Position numbers and translations under genes: made by a program. A stretch of 64,000 bases of DNA from Phialocephala subalpina. Taxonomy: Eukaryota > Ascomycota > Leotiomycetes > Helotiales > Mollisiaceae. Positions within the stretch are counted from its first letter, which is position 1. Each line of letters opens with the position of its first letter. The notes under the pieces are model-generated. The model saw only the letters and a program-made list of their open reading frames with translations, did no database searches and was not told the origin of the DNA. The DNA lies in contig FJOG01000013.1 in assembly GCA_900073065.1 (NCBI GenBank), forward strand, positions 1,019,227 to 1,083,226, read 5' to 3'. Positions 56,601-64,000 of the stretch are shown piece after piece.

Positions 56601-57394
56601 TCGAGTTTTGTCAGTTGCTGGTCACGTGTAGTGGGTCAAACTCTCATTCCATATGGAGTATAGTTCAGGGGTAATCTCGCAAACTCTTATATCCTCACTC
56701 TCCTCCTTAGCTAGCTCTCGAGACTTAAAAAATACGATCTTTTACCTATAATATGATGCCTAGACCTCGTAGCATCTAATAAGTTTCAAAGCTGTGCTAT
56801 TCTGCATGGCTTGCAAATCAGGCTGACCCGGGTTCTTGACCAATGTTTGATATCGATAATGTATGGACGTTGCACGATGTTCGATCAAGGGCTCTTGAGG
56901 GGTGGGCATAACCTTGATATCGAATCGTTTCGTGATGTGTCGAGAGCCGTCTTCAATGACTTGGATCCTTGCATTCGAGTCTTCGAATTGCCGCAATCGG
57001 GCGTTGTTATGGACCAAGAAAGTCAGAGGTGGGGGGTTTTCCATGCGTTCAATTGCAGCACCAACCATCCTAGCAGCATTCGAAATGCTTTGGATATAGA
57101 TACGGGCGAATTGGTCTTCTGTCCACGCAGTTGGAGCTTTTGTCGAGACATACCGCCGGTGCTTGCGAACCTCCCGGCAAAGACATGCTTTAGATGATAA
57201 CCCCGCCTATAACCCATATTCCAGTCAGCACAGCTCACTCAACTGTCATGTCCTGAACAACATCAACCCATCTCGTGAATGGCGGGGTGTGCACGTGAAA
57301 CCATTGGCTGCTTCCCCCACTACAGCTTTGTCGAGGTGAGCTCGAACAGAGATGTACTTACAGCGGATAACCTAGCCCTTCCCGATTGTCTCAT
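53637..57394 (-). pseudogene. Decayed ketopantoate-reductase-like gene with helical-repeat and 22-residue-repeat tail
   Basis: Exon 1 (57362-57394) and exon 2 (56766-57206) encode a mitochondrial-type presequence and FARIYIQSISNAARMVGAA. A KPR/ApbA-type core follows: DEPIRNYILPQ, DSTIVFLQRNVG where FLQNGMG is usual, HNCRTGDVLKQEES, then FVNGWIVDRGKKL. It continues into an unrecognised extension with at least five units like QRDTWRLAQRLLRNAKS, GRWGKARALLRQLAS and GAWRFIQKWLRAANS, and ends in 66-bp repeats. Lesions: frame change near 56635, TAG at 54703, frame change near 54125, TGA at 54071 (where other repeats have Trp), frame change near 53857, TAG at 53724 (where another unit has Gln). KPR enzymes reduce ketopantoate for CoA synthesis. 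A shorter live gene ending at 54703 is possible. Confidence 0.65.
53655..54040 (-). repeat. Minisatellite, about 66 bp x 6, coding-derived
   Basis: Equivalent points recur at 53662, 53728, 53794, 53859, 53916 and 53985 (spacing 66, 66, 65, 57, 69). On the minus strand the units read approximately DSTxPIATETTIQEAGSGL. The 65-bp unit is one base short of a codon multiple and breaks the frame. Confidence 0.8.
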
Positions 57395-57865
57395 GGTGTC
57401 TCGTCAAGGCATTCGAGAGACTTGTAACATGAGAAATGAGGTTCATGTTGGACGTCGTTCGAGGTGCAGCTTAAGGCGTTGTTGGTTTAGGTAAGCAATG
57501 CAGGGAGGAAGGTTACACAGCAGAGGTTCATGTGTGATCGTTCCTTCCTTCTCTTGATATTGACGCTCTTGTTCATGTTTCTTTAGGATGAGCGAGCAAG
57601 CATGTCTTCTCCAATCACTGAAAATTGAGAGTCACCTGCTAGGGATCTAGTAAGATCAATGTCAAGGTTGGGAGTCTAGGTCAGGGCCGTGATCTGACAG
57701 GTCACATTTGGGGTGGTATTGCTCTCAGGACGATATGAGAGGCACGGCATCGACCTGCGAAGTTCACAATTGTAGCGGAAATTCAAGGAAAGCATGAGAG
57801 GAAGTTTTTACTTGTATCATAATTCATTGCCGGCTCGTGTTGCGCCCAAAAAGTACCGCAATATT
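57395..57865. other. Intergenic, about 0.47 kb
   Basis: Promoter side of the decayed reductase gene and 3' flank of the derlin gene. Nothing recognisable was seen. Confidence 0.4.
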
Positions 57866-59062
57866 CTAGTCCCCTCCCAATCTGTGGCCTGAACCTCTGT
57901 TTCTCCATGACTCAGGCAGAACACCACCAGCCGGTACTCCCGACGATGTGCTTTCTGTACGTTGTGCGGGTGTGAATGCTGTGCCGTATGTCCGACCGGC
58001 AACAGTGGCCTCAGTTGTCTGCCACATTCTCTTAACGAATGCCGGAGTAGGAACCAGGTTCCTACCGCCACCAAAGGTTGGCCAAAGTCGTGTCAAGAAA
58101 TCGTGGAGATGAGCCGCGATAAGTCCTGTGCCTTGGACTTTCGCCGCCTCAGGACCAGCCATGACGAAGGTCATGAGGAGCATGGCGTATGGAATCCACT
58201 GTGCCGGAATGGTGACGATAAAGAAGGTCGCTTTCTGGCCTCTGTCATCCTGGCAGGAGGTGTAGGCAAAGGCAAGCACCAATGCTGATGTGAAGACCAT
58301 TCCTCCAGTGACAAAAATGTTCAGGCCCTGTTTGGTTTGTTAGATATGTCATTTTCTAAGCAAAACACATATTGTTTGAAGTGTGATGAGATGTAGGGAG
58401 TCACAACCACCCGAGTGAAGTTGAGGAATCGACACGAGTTTTCTCAAAGGAACTTCCCACCATGCCCACACCGCGAACTGGCCCTTTGGATTTTTGCGAA
58501 TGACGGACCAGTCGAGATGCAGGGGTAATCTTCCTCAGTTCCAGGAACCGCAATAGTTGGGAGAATTGCACTACGCGGGCAGATAATCTGAGGTGCGAAG
58601 GAAACGACGATGGATGACAAAGGAAAATGTGCCTACCAGGATAGTCGCACACACAAACACGATATACATGAAGAAGTCTCCAGGTTCTGTGAACCTTGGA
58701 GAAGCTGTTTCAAGCTTGCTTCCATATGTGTATACTGCATCCAGTCAGTGCTGCGCCGCTATCGCTTGTACTGAGCCAATCTCACAGAAGTATGTGTCGA
58801 ATATTATTCCCAGATCCTTTCCAGTGATGAGGAACGATGTGAAGATTCTCCATAGCTCTGGAGGCAAGACCATGAACCTCGAAACATGAAAAAGAACCCA
58901 GTAGAAGGGAATTATGCTGGTGTAGACGGATATCGAGAGGACGAAGGCTGAGGCAGCCAAAGTTCTACGCTACATCAGCATCAGCACGAATGGAAGACGC
59001 AAGAGTATTGAGACGTACCTCGCGATGGGCGGAGCTGCCCAGAACATTTCAAGAGCTGACAT
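57866..59062 (-). CDS. Derlin (Der1-family ER-associated degradation protein)
   Basis: Four exons (59019-59062, 58786-58964, 58637-58734, 57866-58327) give 260 residues. Typical features are MSALEMFWAAPPIARTLA, PPELWRIFTSFL, the DTYFLYTYGSKLE motif, several membrane segments (SIIPFYWVLFHVS, FFMYIVFVCATIL, ALVLAFAYTSC, TFFIVTIPAQWIPYAMLL) and the PTFGGGRNLVPTPAFV segment after the last. Derlins are rhomboid pseudoproteases that thin the ER membrane and help dislocate misfolded proteins. Whether it is Der1- or Dfm1-type is not decided; no SHP box was seen in the Ser/Gly-rich tail. The intron at 58328-58636 is 309 nt, about six times the local norm. Confidence 0.92.
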
Positions 59063-59348
59063 GATGGCGGCTGAGTGTGAGAGAGTGACGACGAAGCTTT
59101 GGAAGCTTGAGGAGAAAGAGAGGAAGTTGGGAAGGAATTTGAAAAGTGTCTTTTGCTGCGGCGGATCAGTTAAGTCTAGCCTATTTTGATTTAGCGTATT
59201 CAGGCACCGATGACGGACCCCTCCAAACACATCAACCCCACCAAAGTATTTCTGCCCGCAAGAGTCTTCGGTGAGGCTTGATGATCTTTTGAATCGCAAT
59301 ATTTAAGATCAATTATCTATCTAGCTTTTTGCAGATACAACCGCAATC
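59063..59348. promoter_or_regulatory. 286-bp shared promoter of the derlin gene and LYS9
   Basis: Both genes start outward from this interval. No TGACTC-type GCN4/CPC1 site could be identified with confidence, although LYS9 homologues are usually under general amino-acid control. Confidence 0.4.
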
Positions 59349-60974
59349 ATGGCTGGGTCAAAGTGAGCCTTTGGATACTCTTTGCTAGCAATAACGCTAA
59401 CTTAAGACCCCCCAGGAAAGTTTTGATGCTTGGAGCTGGTTTCGTGACAAGGCCGACCCTTGATATCCTCAGCGATGCAGGAATTGAGGTGTCAGTTGGT
59501 GCGACGAGCAATTCCTCCTACCGAGCTCAGCTAAACGTTTCGCAGCATGCAGAACCCTCGAATCTGCCAAAAAGCTCTCTGCCGGTGTCAAGAATGCCAT
59601 CCCAATCTCCCTCGATGTCACAGACGACAAAGCCCTCGATGCTGAAGTTGCAAAGAACGACTTGGTCATCAGCTTGATCCCATATACCTTCCACGCGACC
59701 GTTATCAAGTCTGCCATCCGAAACAAGAAGAATGTTGTCACAACCAGCTACGTTTCGCCTGCAATGCTTGAGTTGGACGCAGACGCCAAGAAGGCAGGAA
59801 TCACAGTCATGAACGAGATTGGCCTAGACCCTGGGATCGATCATTTGTACGCTATTAAGACTATTGAGGAGGTTCACAAGGCTGGTGGTAAGATCACCTC
59901 GTTCTTGTCGTACTGTGGCGGGTACGTATTTTCATACTAATTTGCTATTTTTTTTGTTTGAGAGCTCCGGAGCTAGGAGCTGTCTTGGGGGCTCAGACAT
60001 TGAGCAAACGGACACGATCCGTTTGCTGCTCCTAAGACAGCTCCGAGCTCCGGAGCTCTCTCCTAAAAAGTTACTTTCTTCAGTGCTAATAAGTGGGTAG
60101 TCTGCCAGCTCCCGAGGATTCGGACAACCCACTTGGCTACAAGTTCTCTTGGTCCTCCCGTGGTGTCTTGTTGGCATTGAGAAATGCTGCCAAGTACTAC
60201 AAGGATGGCAAGATTGTCGAGATTGAGGGCAAGGATTTGATGGGTACTGCTAAGCCATACTTCATCTATCCTGGATATGCATTCGTTGCCTACCCCAATA
60301 GAGACTCCACCCCATACAAGGAGCGATACAACATCCCAGAGGCACAGACTATCATCAGAGGAACTTTGAGATATCAGGGCTTCCCTGAGTTCGTCCGAAC
60401 CTTGGTGGATATGGGCTTCTTGAGTGATGAGGCTCAAGACTTCTTGACGGAGCCAATCTCCTGGAAGGATGCGACCCAAAAGATCCTGTCCGCCACCTCT
60501 TCCAAGGAAGAAGACTTGAAGTGGGCTATTGCTTCCAAATCCAAGTTCCAGGATACCGAGGAGAAGGAACGCATCCTCGCCGGTCTGCGATGGGTTGGTG
60601 TTTTCTCCGATGACAAGATCATCCCCAGAGGCAACCCATTAGACACCCTCTGCGCGACTCTTGAGAAGAAGATGCAGTTCGAGGAAGGCGAGCGAGATCT
60701 TGTTATGTTGCAGCACAAGTTCGAGATTGAGAACAAGGATGGCAGCAAGGAGACCAAGACATCGACTTTGGTTGAGTACGGTGACCCTAAGGGCTACTCT
60801 GCTATGGCCAAGTTGGTTGGTGTTCCATGTGGTGTTGCTGTTAAGCAGGTTCTCGATGGTACGATTTCGGAGAAGGGTATTCTTGCACCAATGTCTTCGA
60901 AGATCAACGATCCATTGATGAAGGAGCTCAAGGAGAAGTATGGTATCTTCCTCGTTGAGAAGACAATCTCATAG
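59349..60974 (+). CDS. LYS9: Saccharopine dehydrogenase (NADP+, L-glutamate-forming), lysine biosynthesis
   Basis: Four exons (59349-59362, 59416-59498, 59546-59921, 60101-60974) give 448 residues, matching Lys9. The Rossmann fold starts KVLMLGAGFVTRP. Other family boxes are VACRTLESAKKL, NDLVISLIPYTFHATVI, KKNVVTTSYVSPAM, NEIGLDPGIDHLYA, GGLPAPEDSDNPLGYKFSWS and YVAYPNRDS-like AYPNRDSTPYKE. The enzyme condenses aminoadipate semialdehyde with glutamate to saccharopine, the penultimate step of the fungal alpha-aminoadipate lysine pathway. Exon 1 contributes only 14 nt (MAGSK). Intron 3 (59922-60100, 179 nt) contains a 101-bp foldback sequence. Confidence 0.96.
59960..60060. repeat. 101-bp foldback (inverted-repeat) insertion within LYS9 intron 3
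   Basis: The left arm 59960-59992 (starting gagagctccggagct) and right arm 60028-60060 (ending agctccggagctctc) are reverse complements at about 29 of 33 positions. Inside, agcaaacgga (60003-60012) and tccgtttgct (60018-60027) pair perfectly around a 5-nt loop, with a 10-nt unpaired stretch on the left side only. No coding capacity. It resembles a miniature foldback element. Confidence 0.9.
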
Positions 60975-63434
60975 ACATGCTATGATTGATAGGATTCTTC
61001 GGCTCTGGATGACATAAAAATAGATCGATGATTTCAATCACTCACTCGCATGCAGGAAGCAATGTGACTGGTGAGTTAACGCGAAGTTGCTTGTTTTCGG
61101 CGTTTCGAGCTATCCGTCGAGACAAGTGTCTCTCGCCAATGGTCGTGGGGTAAGAGACCAAGACCTAACTTTGCCACTGGGTGACGATTCGAAAGGGGTG
61201 CATGTGGCTGCTCGCACGATTCAGTTTTCCAATTCCCTCAAACCCAACAAAGCCTCGTGTCTTATTCTGTTACAAAGTGGATCAGTGTCGAGAGACGATA
61301 GAAGCGCAAGTTGGCGCTTGACTCGCGCTTCTGGCTCTTGAACATGCCACGCGAAGTGTGCCCTCCTCCTTCCTACGTCCCTGCAGGCTCGCGTGATGTT
61401 TTGTTACTGCATGTCTAGGAATATATGTCCACAGGCCCTGATATGAGGATGCGAGGATTCGAAACATAGATCTGGGTGATCGAAGCGCGAGTTGCGCTTC
61501 TCGGATTGTCGACCACTGAGGATTGGAGTGGGGAGGAAACATCAACAGGGACATGGAGTGTTAGGGCCTCCTTTTCATCTTAAGTGAGAGGCTAGTATCT
61601 AACGATTTCTCGGGTTCGGAAAGATGTGTTGCTTTTGTTGGCCGTGATCCAGCCAATTATAGGTTTAAACACCTTGCTGATGGAAGAAGTCTCCTGCGGC
61701 ACAAGAGGGTTAAGGAATTTAAGGTTTACCGCCGACGTACAAATCCACGACTTGACCAATATAGCAAGCCTCGTCGCCAGAAAGCTTCTTTGCCATGCAC
61801 TCGGAAGGAAGAATGGTAATGAAACTGTTGGTCAAAGAACGTCTTTACCATACTGTCGGAATGAGATGTATGAATCTGTATGATAGAGTTATTCTCAGGC
61901 GTGTCTCGTACTCAGGTACCGTCGGAGGTCTCTCTCGAGGTCTAACCAAGCGCTGACTTTGCCACAGGAAGACGTTGTGTCTGCATGAGGCAGGGCTAGC
62001 GCTTAGCTGTCTTGCTGACTGAGGCTCGCTATTGGGGCTCGAGGGCGTTGATGTAATCAGGGGAAGGACATGATTGGGGTCATCGCGATGATCTTCCGTA
62101 TCAAGTCAAGAATTACTTCCCAAGGTTGAGGTTGAAGTTCAACTACAAACCCATCAAGTTGAAAACAGTAATTGGGACTGGAACACGAGGCAGCCACAAT
62201 ATCTTCCCATCAAGGAAATCCCCCTTGTATCATGTGACTTTTCCGAGAAACCTAAATAACGGTATGATCTTCGATCTCGGATCGATAGTGCAGATGGAGA
62301 ATTATCGAACTAGGTTTGCGCTTGGAAGCGCCGACATGTCGGGACTTGCAGATGCAACATTTCGCTTCCAAAAGTCTTTCAGCCTTCTCTCGTTTCAATG
62401 TTAACGGGCCAATAAGAAGCGATGACCCCTGAGGACGAATCCAGTGGGACAGGTCCCAGGCATCCTTATCTAACCCTATCTGAACATAACTCATAGACGA
62501 GATCTTAGTGTGCTGAGAAAGGACATTCATCTCAGCCTTATACTCTTTTGAGTTGATCACAGTTGGCTTCGGTGGAGGCCAACCTTGCGTGTGCTCGCTC
62601 TTGAAGGAAACTGGCGATACACAAAGTGTCAAAGCTCTGCATCATCGAAGTTCTGCATCTTGGTGGCATCATCAGGACCACTAGATCAGAACGAGCTTGG
62701 AGTTTCTTGTCTGGGAGGAAAGCTCGCCAGCGCTAAGAATAGAGCCACGACACGACCCCGGTAGCGGGACCGCAAGTGAGAGCGAGCTATGCGTGGCCAC
62801 ATGGCCTGAGAATGGAAAGCAGAATCCGTCCAAGCTGCAAGTCCATCACCATGGACAAGGCTCAAGCCAGCGCACGCGATCTGTGTTGGGGTGTTCTTCA
62901 GTGCTCACTCCCCTCACCGCCGAATGGCTTGTGGCTGTTCTCGTCGTCGCTTCGGAGTGAGATCATTCTTTCAGTGGGAGGACATCACGAAGCCTCAGAT
63001 TTCGAAACCATTGACGCCGGGTTTGGACCAAGACGGCAAGCACTAATTTTAAGCTGCATGGCCAAAGGAGGATCTGGGGACTCGCTTAAAGCGTGGGCCA
63101 CGCCTAATGATGCATGTAAGCGCTGGTGGACCTCCCTCGTGACGCTGACCAATGACATCAATCTTCCTTTCTGCATCCCACCACGGAAACTCTCTCTGCT
63201 GCGCTCTCACGATAGGGACGATAGGGCAACACCAGCCTCTTCTGCCAACGCTGTCGTCGCATAGTCTGTGCCGCACAAGATCACTTGCGGTCCTCTCATA
63301 AGGATCCACACGGCCGGTTCTTGCACGCCTTCGATACTTCAAGAGACGATTTTCATTCATTATTCATTTAATTACGAAGACCGACGCGAGACGTTCGACC
63401 TGGTTCATGCATTGGGTAGTGAGGCCTTTCGAGA
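60975..63434. other. Intergenic, about 2.5 kb between LYS9 and NTA1
   Basis: No supportable gene. It holds two related short hairpins (61300-61332 and 61482-61500). The frames at 62252-62632 (minus) and 62776-63264 (plus) are the longest but have no motif, no homologue I recognise and no coherent splice extension. Confidence 0.45.
61300..61500. repeat. Two related GC-rich hairpins with gaagcgc/gcgcttc arms
   Basis: 61300-61332 reads agaagcgcaagt ... actcgcgcttct; 61482-61500 reads gaagcgc gagtt gcgcttc. The same arm sequence is used twice within 200 bp. Confidence 0.6.
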
Positions 63435-64000
63435 ATGAGGATTGCCTGTTTGCAGTTCGCCCCTCAGGTGCGATTAGGCTTGGGGCCTGCTGGAGATATT
63501 GTCGCTGATTGTTCTAGGTGGGCGATGTTAACAATAACCTCAACCGTGCCGACTCTGTCCTCAGTCGAGCGAATCCAAAAAACCTAGATCTCCTTGTGTT
63601 GCCGGAGTTGGCGTTCTCTGGTATGTTGCGAATCGCTTTTATTCTGCCGTCCCACCTCCGGCGACAGCGATATTCCAACATCCCATCTTGCGCAATCCTC
63701 AATAGGATGTCTACGCGCAAGGGTGCACTTAGCTAATGAACGATAACAGGATACAATTTTCGCTCATTACAGCATGTCAGTCCTTTCCTCGAGCCCACCG
63801 CGGCGGGCATCACCTCACTTTGGGCGAGAACAACGGCCCTCAAATACAATTGTCATGTTATAGCGGGCTATCCAGAGAAGGTTGACGTGAGCCCGAAGTG
63901 GCCGGCCTCGCCCGAGTACTACAATTCTGCGATAACGGTCAACCCGGAAGGCGAGACAATTGCAAATTATCGAAAGTCATTTCTTTATTATACAGATGAG
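63435..64000 (+). CDS. NTA1: Protein N-terminal amidase (Nta1, nitrilase superfamily), N-terminal part
   Basis: Exons 63435-63467, 63518-63620 and 63750-64000 (open at the window end) give the first 129 residues. The start MRIACLQFAPQVGDV is typical of nitrilase-fold enzymes. Catalytic Glu41 lies in LPELAFSGYNF and catalytic Lys121 in NYRKSFLYYTDE; the nucleophilic Cys lies beyond the window. The SGYNF and RKSFLYYTDE boxes are those of yeast Nta1, which deamidates N-terminal Asn and Gln to start the Arg/N-degron branch of proteolysis. Both introns (50 and 129 nt) preserve frame. Confidence 0.93.

Noticed and set aside
57962..58288. 108-codon plus-strand open frame
   Set aside because: Antisense shadow of the last derlin exon.
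62776..63264. 162-codon plus-strand open frame in the LYS9-NTA1 gap
   Set aside because: No motif, no coding-like amino-acid balance, and an overlapping antisense frame of similar quality.
1..64000. tRNA, rRNA and CRISPR features
   Set aside because: A read-through for B-box-like sequences, rRNA signatures and regularly spaced repeats found none that could be supported; a covariance-model scan was not possible here.

Overview
The window reads as nuclear DNA of a filamentous ascomycete (Pezizomycotina). The evidence is many short GT-AG introns (mostly 45-60 nt with CTAAC/CTGAC-like branch sites), tightly packed genes on both strands, a HET-domain gene, a Zn2Cys6 regulator of the Fungal_trans_2 type, and protein sequences close to those of Leotiomycetes. 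That class is an inference from remembered family resemblance, not a search. I saw no tRNA, rRNA, CRISPR array or intact transposon.

Layout. 1-583: 5' end of a RAD26/CSB-type repair ATPase (minus, cut by the window edge). 2654-5556: YAK1 kinase. 6944-8171: RRM/RGG protein (minus). 8697-14128: a very large unrecognised protein with internal tandem repeats. 14738-16784: mitochondrial PPR protein (minus), head to head with POL1 (DNA polymerase alpha, 17077-21674). 22983-25160: unrecognised tail-anchored protein. 25940-27342: RBG1/DRG1 GTPase. 27802-28251: small three-exon SPO12 homologue (minus). 28570-30179: acyl-CoA dehydrogenase ending in SKL (minus). 30904-32992: LSG1 GTPase (minus), head to head with LTV1 (33227-34462). 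36784-40701: SAC3 mRNA-export factor. 42045-43666: CBF5 pseudouridine synthase. 43921-45772: Zn2Cys6 regulator (minus). 46688-49766: HET-domain protein with a doubtful reading-frame junction (minus). 51343-53196: secreted GH5 exo-beta-1,3-glucanase. 53637-57394: decayed ketopantoate-reductase-like gene with a repeat tail (minus). 57866-59062: derlin (minus), head to head with LYS9 (59349-60974). 63435-64000: start of NTA1 amidase.

Functionally, the first 43 kb and the last 7 kb are mostly conserved housekeeping genes, with a concentration of ribosome and translation functions (RBG1, LSG1, LTV1, CBF5) and of replication, cell-cycle and repair functions (RAD26, POL1, SPO12). The block from about 43.9 to 57.4 kb is accessory: regulator, HET gene, cell-wall glucanase, and a locus with several stops and frameshifts. 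The most unusual items are that decayed fusion locus with its helical and 22-residue repeats, the peroxisome-tagged acyl-CoA dehydrogenase, hairpin insertions inside introns, a G1/S-type promoter cluster before POL1, and a shared promoter for the 60S and 40S export factors LSG1 and LTV1.

Exon coordinates were worked out by hand from splice consensus and reading-frame continuity. Every multi-exon model was checked to add up to a whole number of codons, but none has transcript support.
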